This document shows, piece by piece, positions 17,299 through 26,759 of a DNA stretch of 64,000 bases; the first letter of the stretch is position 1; each line of letters starts with the position of its first letter. The notes under the pieces were generated by a model. The model saw only the letters and a list, made by a program, of their open reading frames with translations. It was not told the DNA's origin and did not search any database. The DNA lies in assembly GCF_947493595.1 (NCBI RefSeq), contig NZ_CANLRL010000002.1, positions 248,001 through 312,000 on the forward strand, written 5' to 3'. The position numbers were made by a program, and so were the translations under genes. Source of the DNA: an uncultured Shimia sp. GTDB lineage: Bacteria; Pseudomonadota; Alphaproteobacteria; Rhodobacterales; Rhodobacteraceae.

Positions 17299-17853
17299 TT
17301 AACGCGGCGAGCGTTTTGCCAGAATCCGCTGCAACGTCCGCCGATGCATGTTCAACCGACGCGCGGTTTCACTCACATTGCGATCACACAATTCATACAC
17401 CCGTTGGATGTGTTCCCAACGCACGCGGTCCGCGCTCATCGGATTTTCCGGTGGGGGTGGCAGCTCATCCGGACCGCTCAGAAGCGCGTTCATCACATCC
17501 GTCGCATCTGCCGGTTTGCTGAGGTAATCGGTTGCCCCAATCTTCACCGCAGCAACAGCCGTGGCAATCGCACCATAACCGGTCAAAACAACAACTCGGC
17601 TGTCCGCACGTTTTTCCCGAATGACTTCGACAACATCCAATCCGTTGCCATCCCCAAGCCGCAAATCAACCACGGCATAGGCCGGTGGGCGGGCGGTGGC
17701 AATGGCTTGCCCCGCCGCAACGGATCCAGCCGTTTCCACCTCAAAACCGCGTTTTTCCATGGCCTTAGCGAGGCGCCGCAGAAACGGCTCATCGTCATCT
17801 ACCAACAGAAGTGATTTGTCCGGCCCGATCTCCGACAGCGCGTTTTCCGTCAT
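17299..17853 (-). CDS. regA: RegA/PrrA/ActR-type global redox response regulator
   Basis: 184 residues. Receiver domain (about 14-125) with phosphoacceptor D63 in VVDLRLGDGNGLDV, the same position as in Rhodobacter RegA; then a Pro-rich linker and a Fis-type helix-turn-helix (ETARRLNMHRRTLQRILAK). It is the DNA-binding partner of RegB and controls respiration, photosynthesis, CO2 and nitrogen fixation genes in relatives. Lies 74 bp downstream of senC on the same strand and opposite to regB, the conserved regB-senC-regA arrangement. Which target pathways exist here cannot be told from the window. Confidence 0.97.
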   Translation of the reverse strand: MTENALSEIGPDKSLLLVDDDEPFLRRLAKAMEKRGFEVETAGSVAAGQAIATARPPAYAVVDLRLGDGNGLDVVEVIREKRADSRVVVLTGYGAIATAVAAVKIGATDYLSKPADATDVMNALLSGPDELPPPPENPMSADRVRWEHIQRVYELCDRNVSETARRLNMHRRTLQRILAKRSPR

Positions 17854-17927
17854 GTGCCTGTTCCCTGCTGCGTGTTCGAACCAGTATTAGCGTCCCTAGC
17901 CTATTGGGTCAAACTGACCCGCGACTA

Positions 17928-18557
17928 CTACATGTTGTCCACAAAGCAGGCCACGGTTTCCGCCATCTTCTCCGGTGTCACGTCACGGCGGAAATACTCA
18001 ACAAACCCGTGCTCTGGCAGCGTCAGATAGGTGAATGTGGAGTGGTCTACGAGGTAAAATTCCTCATCGCCATCTTCCGCAGGCTGCTTTTTGTAATAGG
18101 TGCGATAGGCTTGGCTTGCGGCCTTTACCTGCTCCGGAGTGCCAGTCAGACCAATCATGCGTTCATGCAAGTAGCCGGCGTAATCACTCATCACTTCCGG
18201 CGTGTCGCGCTTAGGATCGATGGTGATAAACACAGGCGTCACAATCTTGCCGTCTGCTTCAAGGATATCAACAGCTTCTGCATTCCGCGTGTTGTCCAGC
18301 GGGCAGACATCCGGGCAGAAAGTATAGCCAAAATAGACCAGCGACGGTTCGGTCAATACGTCCTTGTCCGTCACCGTTTCACCAGCCCCATTCACCAACT
18401 CAAACGGCCCACCAATCGCACTGGTGCCACCGGCAACCTGACCTTGACGACATTGTGCAAACTGATCGCCACCACCGTTGCCACGGCTCACGTACCACAT
18501 GCCGGCAAGCGCAAAGATCGCTACAAACGCGGCCACTGCCGCCACAATCCGAACCAT
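17928..18557 (-). CDS. senC: SCO1/SenC/PrrC copper-binding protein
   Basis: 209 residues when started at the ATG giving MVRIVAAVAAF, which has GAGG 6 nt upstream; an ATG four codons earlier lacks a ribosome site. N-terminal membrane anchor (about 1-22), then a thioredoxin-like periplasmic domain with the copper/redox motif FCPDVCP (C81, C85) and the partner histidine in LVDHSTF (H172). SenC proteins deliver copper to cytochrome oxidase and modulate RegB signalling. Divergent from regB over 84 bp. Confidence 0.95.
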   Translation of the reverse strand: MVRIVAAVAAFVAIFALAGMWYVSRGNGGGDQFAQCRQGQVAGGTSAIGGPFELVNGAGETVTDKDVLTEPSLVYFGYTFCPDVCPLDNTRNAEAVDILEADGKIVTPVFITIDPKRDTPEVMSDYAGYLHERMIGLTGTPEQVKAASQAYRTYYKKQPAEDGDEEFYLVDHSTFTYLTLPEHGFVEYFRRDVTPEKMAETVACFVDNM

Positions 18558-18641
18558 GTCAAACCTCATCAAGTTTAGTTGCGGGATATGACGTTGAGAC
18601 CTATCAAGGTTGCTCAAAGACACAAGCGGAAAGGCCTCAAA

Positions 18642-20027
18642 ATGACGGATTTGTCAGGCGAGCTGCTCAATACAAATCGTCGCAGCAACTGGATTCGTCT
18701 GCGCACGTTCATCATGCTGCGCTGGATTGCCATCTGCGGTCAGATTGTTGCGCTGCTGGTGGCCCAGTTTGGCTTTCACTTAGAGCTCTACTACGGCCTG
18801 TGTTACATGGCGGTTGGGGTTGCCATCATTGGCAACTTGGTCGCCACTTTTGTGTTTCCAGAAAACAAGCTGCTTACCGAAAAAGAGAACATGGCCATGT
18901 TGCTCTTTGATGTTTTGCAGCTGAGCTTCCTGCTGTTTCTCACCGGAGGTCTGCACAACCCTTTTTCCTTCCTGGTTGTCGCACCTGTCTCTATTGCCGC
19001 CTCCGTGCTCCCCATCCGTTCAGCAGTGTTTTTGGGATGCCTGACCGTCGCCTTGGTCAGCGTTCTTTTGGAATTTCATATTCCCCTGCGTACCGATAAC
19101 TTTTTCATCCTGCGCGTGCCGGATGTTTTCCTGTTTGGGAACTGGGCGGCCATTGTGATTGCTCTGTTCTTTTCCTCTCTCTACTCCCGCCGCGTGGTGT
19201 CGGAGATGTCCTCCATGGGGGAAGCTTTGGCAGCCACGCAGATGGCTCTGGCGCGCGAACAGAAATTGACCGACCTCGGCGGCGTCGTCGCCGCCGCTGC
19301 GCACGAACTTGGCACCCCATTGGCCACCATCAAACTCACCAGCGCGGAACTCATGGAAGAGCTGGAAGACCATCCGGATTTACATGAAGACGCTGCCCTG
19401 ATCCGTCAGCAGGCCGATCGCTGCCGAGACATCCTACGCTCCATGGGGCGTGTCGGAAAAGACGACCTTCACTTGCGCAAGGCGCCGCTGTCCACGGTCA
19501 TAGAGGAGGCCGCCGAACCCCACATGGGACGCGGAAAAGAGATCATTTTTGACCATTATGACTTGTTGGACGGACCGGAAATCTTGCGCCGCCCAGAAAT
19601 CATCCATGGCCTTCGCAACCTAATTCAAAATGCTGTCGACTTCTCCAAAACGTCGGTTTGGGTTGAGACAGAATGCGCAACTGAGTCGGTATCCGTGCGC
19701 ATTTTGGACGACGGACCAGGGTATCCAACTCACCTAATTGGACGTATTGGCGACCCTTTTGTGCGATACCGAAAGTCAGCAAAAGACGTCAAAAAGCGGC
19801 CCGGGTACGAGGGAATGGGGCTTGGGCTATTTATAGCCAAGACACTTTTGGAGAGATCAGGGGCCGAGATCAGTTTTGCCAATGGATCTAGTGTTTTAGG
19901 TGAGTATGACGAAGGCGCAGACCGCTGCGGTGCGGTTGTCGAAGTGATTTGGCCACGTGAAAAAGTGGATGCGGCCATGAGCCTCTCGACGCTTGGAATA
20001 GGTGACAATCCATTACACAAATCTTAA
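18642..20027 (+). CDS. regB: RegB/PrrB-type redox sensor histidine kinase
   Basis: 461 residues from the ATG preceded by GGAAAGG; an upstream TTG frame is less likely. Six N-terminal membrane segments (about 25-180) include the ubiquinone-contact motif TGGLHNPFSF (101-110). The H-box is AAAHELGTPLATI with H221, and the redox-active cysteine of the family is C261 in QQADRCRDILR, with the same 40-residue spacing as H225/C265 of Rhodobacter capsulatus. ATP-binding N and G boxes (NLIQNAVDFS; GYEGMGLGLFI) follow. It phosphorylates RegA according to quinone redox state. All key residues are intact. Confidence 0.97.
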   Translation: MTDLSGELLNTNRRSNWIRLRTFIMLRWIAICGQIVALLVAQFGFHLELYYGLCYMAVGVAIIGNLVATFVFPENKLLTEKENMAMLLFDVLQLSFLLFLTGGLHNPFSFLVVAPVSIAASVLPIRSAVFLGCLTVALVSVLLEFHIPLRTDNFFILRVPDVFLFGNWAAIVIALFFSSLYSRRVVSEMSSMGEALAATQMALAREQKLTDLGGVVAAAAHELGTPLATIKLTSAELMEELEDHPDLHEDAALIRQQADRCRDILRSMGRVGKDDLHLRKAPLSTVIEEAAEPHMGRGKEIIFDHYDLLDGPEILRRPEIIHGLRNLIQNAVDFSKTSVWVETECATESVSVRILDDGPGYPTHLIGRIGDPFVRYRKSAKDVKKRPGYEGMGLGLFIAKTLLERSGAEISFANGSSVLGEYDEGADRCGAVVEVIWPREKVDAAMSLSTLGIGDNPLHKS

Positions 20028-20130
20028 CCGCGCGCGCGTGCTAGGTTGAAAAAAATGCAATTTTGAGTAAGCTATTTGAGTAACCCAATTACGTACTCCT
20101 CGTTGTTTCGAAATAACTTTGAGGTCTACC

Positions 20131-21633
20131 ATGATTTTATTCAGCGCTTTGTTTTTTGTGCTTTTGTTTTTTTTGTGTCTGGCCGCTGCCGTGGTGATGT
20201 ACCAATCAAGAGAAACTGACAGGCAAACGACGCACCCATTGGTCGAACCACCATCTCAGCCACCTCAGGTGGCGCGGTTTTTGTTTCGCGCAGGGGCCTT
20301 GGTTGATGCCAATCCCGCAGCGCTCAGACTATGCTCAGAGGTGCCAGCCGAACGTTTCGACTGGGAAGCACTTCGTCAAAAACTGTCTGCCAGCTTTCCC
20401 GATTTTCCATACGCACAAGGGGCCTCGCAAAAAAGAGACGTAACGGTTCTGAAATCAAACAATCCAAACGACGCATCAATTGTCACGCTGGATCAATGGA
20501 ACGATGTGGCCCGTGTCACACTGGAGCAAGACATCGCACCCGACCTGGCGCGCCGCACCGCCATTTTTCAGGCCATGTTTCAAGCGCCCAATCCAATCTG
20601 GAAAATCAACACAAAGGGCGTGATTGTGTGGAGAAACACTGCCTACAAATCGCTTGGTGCGTCACTTGGTTTTACAGGTGACTCTCAGCCCCTGTTTGAC
20701 ACAACAACCCTGTCTCCCGGTGACCCGCCTTTGCGCTTCAAACTCTCAAGTCGCGACAATACACAAATCCATTGGTTCAACGTTACGGCGGTGCGCGCAG
20801 GCCCTGACATTATGTTTTACGCAACCGAAGCGGATGCCGAGGTTTCTGCACTAGATGCGCGTCGTAGCTTTGTGCAAACATTCTCAAAAACCTTTGCACA
20901 ATTGTCCACGGGTCTCGCAATTTTTGACCAAAACCAGAGTCTGGTATTGTTCAATCCCGCTCTGATCGAGCTAACCGGAGTATCCGCAGATTTTCTGTCC
21001 AATCGCTGTGATCTTTTTGCCTTTTTCGATCACATGAGGGAACACCATGTGATCCCAACTTCAAACGGCCAAACAAGCTGGCACGCGCAAGTCTCTCAGA
21101 TCGTACAAGAGGCACAACTTGGCGCGTATTGCGAAACATGGACGCTGCCTACCGGAGTCACCTACAAAGTGTCCGGTCGCCCCCACCCAGACGGCGCATT
21201 GGTCTTCCTGATCGAAGACATCACTTCGGAAATCACTGTCACACGTCGCTTCCGAAGCGAGCTGGAACAGGTTTACGGCGTACTGGACACAGTTGAAGGC
21301 GCCTTGGTCCTCTTTTCCCCAACCGGTCAGTTGCATATGTGCAATCAAGCCTACCGTGACATGTGGAAAAGTGATCCGGATCGCACCTTTGCCAAATACA
21401 CATTTTTTGATGCTCTCCAACACTGGCAAGTGGATTGCAGGCCCTCTCCTGTTTGGAGCAAATTAAAAAACCGTATTCTGTCTACCTCCGATCGCAGCGC
21501 TTGGTCCGCATCCTTAACCAAAATAACCGGCGAAGTTTTGACGATGGAGGTAACACCCGTGGCCGGCGGCGTCACTTTGCTAACATTTAAGGAAATCAAT
21601 CCTGTCGGTTTGCCACTGACAACGACGCACTGA
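20131..21633 (+). CDS. Membrane-anchored PAS-domain protein without kinase domain
   Basis: 500 residues from the ATG preceded by GAGG. One N-terminal membrane helix (about 1-24), then at least three PAS-like units: about 45-150, a central one with TGLAIFDQNQSLVLFNPALI, and a last one with GALVLFSPTGQLHMCNQAY. No histidine-kinase, GGDEF, EAL or HTH part follows; the protein ends just after the last PAS unit. It starts 103 bp after regB on the same strand and 48 bp before tsaE. Related PAS-only proteins occur at this place in other Roseobacters as far as I recall. It may be a sensory accessory to RegB, but that is inference. Confidence 0.75.
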   Translation: MILFSALFFVLLFFLCLAAAVVMYQSRETDRQTTHPLVEPPSQPPQVARFLFRAGALVDANPAALRLCSEVPAERFDWEALRQKLSASFPDFPYAQGASQKRDVTVLKSNNPNDASIVTLDQWNDVARVTLEQDIAPDLARRTAIFQAMFQAPNPIWKINTKGVIVWRNTAYKSLGASLGFTGDSQPLFDTTTLSPGDPPLRFKLSSRDNTQIHWFNVTAVRAGPDIMFYATEADAEVSALDARRSFVQTFSKTFAQLSTGLAIFDQNQSLVLFNPALIELTGVSADFLSNRCDLFAFFDHMREHHVIPTSNGQTSWHAQVSQIVQEAQLGAYCETWTLPTGVTYKVSGRPHPDGALVFLIEDITSEITVTRRFRSELEQVYGVLDTVEGALVLFSPTGQLHMCNQAYRDMWKSDPDRTFAKYTFFDALQHWQVDCRPSPVWSKLKNRILSTSDRSAWSASLTKITGEVLTMEVTPVAGGVTLLTFKEINPVGLPLTTTH

Positions 21634-21681
21634 TGTTCGATCTCGCTTGCAGGTCCTGAGCCGCGTTTTTACTGTGGCGCC

Positions 21682-22155
21682 ATGACCGCCTTCTCTCGCA
21701 CCATCTCTTTGAATTCCCCGGCCGAAACCCAAGCTTTCGCAACTCAGGTAGCGACACTACTCTCGCCTGGCGACGTGGTGTTACTGGAGGGGTCAATTGG
21801 CGCCGGCAAAACCCATTTTGCCCGCAGCTTGATCCAATCATTGTTGCCGGTAATGGAAGACGTACCTTCGCCAACCTTCACATTGGTCCAGGTCTATGAC
21901 GGACCAAGCTCTGAAATCTGGCATGCCGATCTCTACCGTTTGTCCGCGCCGGACGAAGTGGTTGAACTCGGTCTGACAGATGCCTTCGAGGACGCGATTT
22001 GTCTTGTTGAGTGGCCCGACAGATTGGCAGAACTGGCGCCAGAAAACGCCCTGACATTGCGGTTTGAATTGTCTCAGCAAGAGGAGCATCGCGTGCTGAC
22101 GATGTCCGCACCTTCCTCCAATTGGGCCAAGAAGCTTGAAGGCATTGCGGCATGA
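21682..22155 (+). CDS. tsaE: tRNA threonylcarbamoyladenosine biosynthesis ATPase TsaE
   Basis: 157 residues. P-loop GSIGAGKT (37-44), PSPTFTLVQVY and HADLYRL, then LVEWPDRL, all typical. TsaE is the ATPase that resets the TsaB/TsaD complex during t6A37 formation; tsaD is in this window at 4.1 kb. The stop overlaps the amgK start (ATGA). It begins the operon tsaE-amgK-murU-addB-addA-trxA. Confidence 0.95.
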   Translation: MTAFSRTISLNSPAETQAFATQVATLLSPGDVVLLEGSIGAGKTHFARSLIQSLLPVMEDVPSPTFTLVQVYDGPSSEIWHADLYRLSAPDEVVELGLTDAFEDAICLVEWPDRLAELAPENALTLRFELSQQEEHRVLTMSAPSSNWAKKLEGIAA

Positions 22156-23174
22156 GTGAGCGTGAGGCCCTCATTGATGCCTTCTTGGCAAACTCCGAAT
22201 GGGCAAATGCCCAAATTTGTGATCTCGCTGGAGATGCCTCCGCCCGCCGCTACAAGCGATTGAAACTGGCGTCTGGGGCAACTGCGGTGTTGATGGACGC
22301 GCCAGATGAGGACGGCAACGGCACAGACCAATTTGCGAGCATGGCGCGTTTTTTGACCAACAAAGGATTATCCGCGCCGCAGATCTACCTCAAGGACCAC
22401 AGCCAAGGTTTGTTGCTGCTGGAAGACCTCGGCGACGATCTTTTTGCTCGAGTCATTTCCAAAGACCCAAGCTCCGAAATCCCGCTCTATGCGGCTGCGG
22501 CCGACGTGCTCACCGCCTTGCATCAGCACACTCCACCTTCGGAATTGCCTCAGATGGATGCTGCGACGCTGGCAGAGATGGTTGAACCGGTGTTTTCCTG
22601 GTACGTCGCTGGTGCAGACCTCCCCTGGCAACATGCCTGGACGGCGTTCCACGAAGCCATTTCCCCGGTCCTGACAGACCACCTCGAGGCACCGAACACG
22701 CTCGTTTTACGAGACTATCACGCCGAAAACCTGTTGTGGCTGCCGGATCGAGACGGTGTGGCCAAAGTTGGTCTGTTGGATTTTCAAGACGCCTTGATAG
22801 GTCACAAAGCCTATGATCTGGTCTCCCTCCTGCAGGACGCCCGCCGGGATGTACCTATTGAGGTGGAGCGAAAAACCAAGGCCCATTTTGTGCAGGCTTC
22901 TGGTTTAGATCCCCACTCTTTTGACCTCACCTACGCCCTGCTCGGCGCACAGCGAAACCTAAGGATCATCGGTGTTTTTGCCCGCCTGTGCATGCACTAC
23001 GGCAAACCCCACTATGTTGATCTCATCCCACGAGTTTATGATCTGGCGATGCGCAATCTACAGCATCCGATCCTCAAAGCGCCTGCCGACATACTTGCAG
23101 AATCCATGCCAGCGCCGACCCCTGACCTGATAGAAAAATTGAAAACCAAATGCGCAACCATCCCGACGCCGTAA
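22152..23174 (+). CDS. amgK: N-acetylmuramate/N-acetylglucosamine kinase
   Basis: 340 residues with an aminoglycoside-phosphotransferase fold: GDASARRYKRL at the N-terminus, the catalytic loop LVLRDYHAENLLWL and the metal motif GLLDFQDALIG. Position between tsaE and a MurU-type nucleotidyltransferase is the diagnostic context for AmgK, which phosphorylates MurNAc (and GlcNAc) at C1 in the peptidoglycan recycling route that bypasses de novo UDP-MurNAc synthesis. Overlaps tsaE by 4 bp and murU by 25 bp. Confidence 0.92.
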   Translation: MSEREALIDAFLANSEWANAQICDLAGDASARRYKRLKLASGATAVLMDAPDEDGNGTDQFASMARFLTNKGLSAPQIYLKDHSQGLLLLEDLGDDLFARVISKDPSSEIPLYAAAADVLTALHQHTPPSELPQMDAATLAEMVEPVFSWYVAGADLPWQHAWTAFHEAISPVLTDHLEAPNTLVLRDYHAENLLWLPDRDGVAKVGLLDFQDALIGHKAYDLVSLLQDARRDVPIEVERKTKAHFVQASGLDPHSFDLTYALLGAQRNLRIIGVFARLCMHYGKPHYVDLIPRVYDLAMRNLQHPILKAPADILAESMPAPTPDLIEKLKTKCATIPTP

Positions 23175-23842
23175 TGCTCTTCGCCGCTGGATTTGGCACT
23201 CGGATGGGCGAGCTCACCCAAGAGACACCTAAGCCCCTGTTGCACGTTGGCGGCCAAACGCTCTTGGATCGCACCCTTGATCTCACCAAAGCAGTATCGC
23301 CCACGCGCACCGTGGTGAATGCACACTATTATCACCAAAAAGTCGTCGACCATCTGCAAGGCACAGCGGTTCAGGTTATTATCGAACACCCAGACATTCT
23401 AGAAACCGGTGGCGGTCTGCGCAATGCCTTGCCCGTTCTTGGGGATGGCCCGGTCTTCACAAGCAACACCGACGCCGTCTGGCGCGGACCGAACCCATTT
23501 CAAATGCTACTAAAAGCCTGGCAGCCTGAAAAAATGGATGCGCTTTTGCTCTGTCTGCCCAAAGACAACGCCATTGGCCACAAAGGCAAAGGTGACTTCG
23601 TGCTAAGTGAAACCGGGCAAATCTCGCGCGGACCCGGCGTTGTGTATTCTGGCATTCAGATCCTCAAGACAGATGGGCTGCACAATATTGCCGAAAGCGC
23701 GTTTTCGCTTAACCTGCTGTGGGACCAGATGCATAAAAACGGGCGCCTTTTTGGGCTGACTTATCCGGGAAAATGGTGTGACGTTGGCTCCCCTGAAGGC
23801 ATCACACTGGCTGAACAAATGCTGGACGCCGCCGATGTTTAA
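23150..23842 (+). CDS. murU: N-acetylmuramate alpha-1-phosphate uridylyltransferase
   Basis: 230 residues. The nucleotidyltransferase signature AAGFGTRMGELTQETPKPLL is present at the N-terminus, with FTSNTDAVWRG as metal site and the C-terminal YPGKWCDVGSPEGI. MurU makes UDP-MurNAc from MurNAc 1-phosphate and UTP, completing the recycling step started by AmgK immediately upstream. The last 8 bp overlap the addB start. Confidence 0.92.
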   Translation: MRNHPDAVMLFAAGFGTRMGELTQETPKPLLHVGGQTLLDRTLDLTKAVSPTRTVVNAHYYHQKVVDHLQGTAVQVIIEHPDILETGGGLRNALPVLGDGPVFTSNTDAVWRGPNPFQMLLKAWQPEKMDALLLCLPKDNAIGHKGKGDFVLSETGQISRGPGVVYSGIQILKTDGLHNIAESAFSLNLLWDQMHKNGRLFGLTYPGKWCDVGSPEGITLAEQMLDAADV

Positions 23843-26759
23843 ACCAAGTGCCTCACCCCGCGTATTTGCCCTGCCACCCGGTGCTGATTTCCCACGTTAT
23901 CTTGTCGAAGGCATCCGCGCGCGCTTTGCAGACCAACGCCCCGATGCCATCGCCAAAGCCACCGTGATCGTGAACACTACCCGGATGGCGCGCCGTGTGC
24001 ACGCCCTCTTTGACGAAGGTCCGGCAACCCTCCTGCCCCGCATCCAACTGCTGGGTGAATTTGCCAACGCTGCCACGGCACATCTTCCGGCTGCCACACC
24101 CGCCATCCGTCAACGATTTGAGCTGATTCAGCTTGTCACGCGACTGCTTGAACAACAACCTGACCTCGCTGCGCGCGCTTCTGTCTACGATCTCGCGGAC
24201 AGCCTTGCCGCCCTGTTTGATGAAATGGCAGGTGAAGGCGTACCGGTGGACGCCATCGAAGCCTTGGACGTCAGTGACCAATCCGGCCATTGGGCCCGTG
24301 CGCAATCTTTCTTCGGCATCGCGCGCCATTTCTTGGAAAATCTCGACAGCACCCCCGGCCAAGAAGCCCGCCAGCGTCGTGCAATCGAGGCGATTGTAAA
24401 ATCCTGGGATGAGACACCACCACAACACCCGATCATTCTGGCAGGTTCCACTGGCTCACGCGGTACCATGCAAGTGCTGATGCAAGCGGTCGCCACACTC
24501 TCGCAAGGTGCGGTGGTTTTGCCTGGCTATGACTTCGACATGCCGCCTGAAACCTGGGATCACCTATCTGACGGATTGCAAAGCGAAGATCATCCGCAAT
24601 ACCGCTTTCGCTCTTTGGTGAGCGACCTAGACCTGACCCCACAGGACGTTCAGCTCTGGCACAAGTGCTCTGCGCCATCCGCTGCGCGTAACAAACTGGT
24701 GTCGCTTGCCTTGCGCCCTGCCCCCGTGACCGATCAATGGCTCAGCGAGGGTCCAAACCTCGGCGACCTGACCACTGCCACCAAAGACATCACGCTGGTC
24801 GAGGCCACAACCCAGCGCGAAGAGGCCCTCACCATCGCCGCCCGTTTGCGCAAGGCCGCCGACGAAGGGCTGACCTGTGCATTGATCACGCCAGATCGGA
24901 TGCTCACCCGCCAAGTAACAGCGGCGCTGGATCGCTGGGACATTGTGCCAGACGACAGTGCCGGACAACCCTTGCAGCTGTCCCCGCCCGGCCGCTTCCT
25001 GCGCCACACTGCGGCTCTATTACACCAGAAACTAACCTCCGAAGCCCTTCTAACGCTGCTCAAACACCCGTTGACGCACAGCGGCGAAAACCGGGGGGAT
25101 CACCTCCGCTTCACCCGTGACTTGGAGTTGTGGATGCGCCGCAATGGCGTGACCTATCCGGAAGCAGAAAAACTTCAGGCCTGGGCCGCTGCGGGCAACG
25201 AAGAGATGTCCGCATGGATGGCTTGGGTCGCCGCATGTTTCTGCGAAGCGGAACGCACGCAAATGGACATGGCTACGCTTCTAAACGACCACCTCGCCTT
25301 GTCAGAGAAAATCGCCCATGGCCCAGGCGAAGGCAGTGGCGGTCTTTGGGACCAAGCTGCCGGCCGCTCGGCATCTCGACTTGTGGCGGAGGTGAAGGAT
25401 CACGCACAGGTCGTCGGCCCCATCGCACCGGCAGACTATGCCGATTTGTTTAGCGCCCTTCTCTCTCGCGCAGAAGTGCGCGACCGCGATGTTGGCCATC
25501 CAAACATCTTGATCTGGGGTACCTTGGAGGCGCGCGTTCAAGGCGCAGACCTTGTGATCCTTGGCGGCCTCAACGAAGGCAGTTGGCCCGAAGCGCCAAG
25601 CCCGGACCCTTGGCTCAACCGCAAACTACGCCATGATGCGGGCCTGTTGCTGCCCGAACGCCGCATCGGCCTGTCGGCCCATGATTTTCAACAAGCCATC
25701 GGCGCCCCGGACGTCTGGATCACCCGCTCCGTGCGCTCAGACGAAGCCGAAACCGTACCGTCTCGTTGGGTCAACCGTCTGGTAAACCTTCTGAGCGGAT
25801 TGCCAGATCAAAAAGGGCCAGAGGCGCTTGCAAACATGAAATCCCGCGGCAACACTTGGCTATCGTATGTACGCGCTATGGAAACCGTTCCCATGGTGCC
25901 AGCCGCACCACGCCCTTCACCCACACCACCACCAGAGGCGCGCCCACGTCAGCTTTCGGTCACCGAGATCAAACGCCTGATCCGTGATCCCTATGCGATC
26001 TATGCCAAACACGTCCTGCGCCTGCGCCCGCTTGACCCACTGATGCGCACGCCCGACGCGCTTTTGCGCGGCATCATTGTGCATGAGATCTTGGAAACTC
26101 TGATCAAGACATCCGTGGCCGATCAATCGCCAGTAACACGGGATCAAATTCTGACAATATCAGAGACTGTTCTGGCCCAAAACGTGCCATGGGCCACCGC
26201 GCGCGCCTTGTGGCAGGCCAGATTGGACCGGGTTGCAGATCACATCGTACATGGCGAAGAGAAACGTCGCGCACGCGGTGAACCTCTGGCCTTCGAAATT
26301 CAGGCCGAGGGCACCATTCCAGAGCTGGGCTTCCGGCTCACAGCCAAAGCCGACCGTGTCGACCGCACCGAAACCGGGGCGCTGATCTTGTATGACTATA
26401 AAACCGGCGCGCCACCTTCAAAGGACGAGCAAACGTACTTCGACAAACAACTTTTGCTGGAGGCCGCCATGGCCGAGCAAGGCGGTTTCACAGACATTGA
26501 TCCTTCCGATGTTGCCGATGCGATCTACATCGGTCTTGGCACCACGCCAAAGGATCAGCCCGCACCGCTGTTGGAAACGCCGCCCACAAAGGTTTGGGAA
26601 GAGTTCATCGCCCTGATTGAGCACTACCTTGCCAACGGCAAAGGTTTCACCTCCCGCCGCGCCATGCGCACAGAGCGCGACGAAAGCGACTACGACCAAC
26701 TGGCACGTTTTGGCGAATGGGATGCCACCGATGAACCCACACCGGAGGCGCTGTCATGA
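23835..26759 (+). CDS. addB: Double-strand break repair protein AddB
   Basis: 974 residues from the ATG giving MFKPSASPRVFALPPG, inside the end of murU. The N-terminal two-thirds is the degenerate helicase part of alphaproteobacterial AddB (WGTLEARVQGADLVILGGL is a good landmark). The C-terminal RecB-type nuclease domain has LRGIIVHEILETL and the catalytic LYDYKTG with D854 and K856. With AddA it forms the helicase-nuclease that resects double-strand ends for RecA. Stop overlaps addA by 4 bp. Confidence 0.95.
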   Translation: MFKPSASPRVFALPPGADFPRYLVEGIRARFADQRPDAIAKATVIVNTTRMARRVHALFDEGPATLLPRIQLLGEFANAATAHLPAATPAIRQRFELIQLVTRLLEQQPDLAARASVYDLADSLAALFDEMAGEGVPVDAIEALDVSDQSGHWARAQSFFGIARHFLENLDSTPGQEARQRRAIEAIVKSWDETPPQHPIILAGSTGSRGTMQVLMQAVATLSQGAVVLPGYDFDMPPETWDHLSDGLQSEDHPQYRFRSLVSDLDLTPQDVQLWHKCSAPSAARNKLVSLALRPAPVTDQWLSEGPNLGDLTTATKDITLVEATTQREEALTIAARLRKAADEGLTCALITPDRMLTRQVTAALDRWDIVPDDSAGQPLQLSPPGRFLRHTAALLHQKLTSEALLTLLKHPLTHSGENRGDHLRFTRDLELWMRRNGVTYPEAEKLQAWAAAGNEEMSAWMAWVAACFCEAERTQMDMATLLNDHLALSEKIAHGPGEGSGGLWDQAAGRSASRLVAEVKDHAQVVGPIAPADYADLFSALLSRAEVRDRDVGHPNILIWGTLEARVQGADLVILGGLNEGSWPEAPSPDPWLNRKLRHDAGLLLPERRIGLSAHDFQQAIGAPDVWITRSVRSDEAETVPSRWVNRLVNLLSGLPDQKGPEALANMKSRGNTWLSYVRAMETVPMVPAAPRPSPTPPPEARPRQLSVTEIKRLIRDPYAIYAKHVLRLRPLDPLMRTPDALLRGIIVHEILETLIKTSVADQSPVTRDQILTISETVLAQNVPWATARALWQARLDRVADHIVHGEEKRRARGEPLAFEIQAEGTIPELGFRLTAKADRVDRTETGALILYDYKTGAPPSKDEQTYFDKQLLLEAAMAEQGGFTDIDPSDVADAIYIGLGTTPKDQPAPLLETPPTKVWEEFIALIEHYLANGKGFTSRRAMRTERDESDYDQLARFGEWDATDEPTPEALS

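Noticed and set aside
17860-17900. GGTTCGAA-like T-loop sequence suggesting a tRNA near the regA start
   Set aside because: No acceptor stem, anticodon arm or CCA-side pairing can be built around it.
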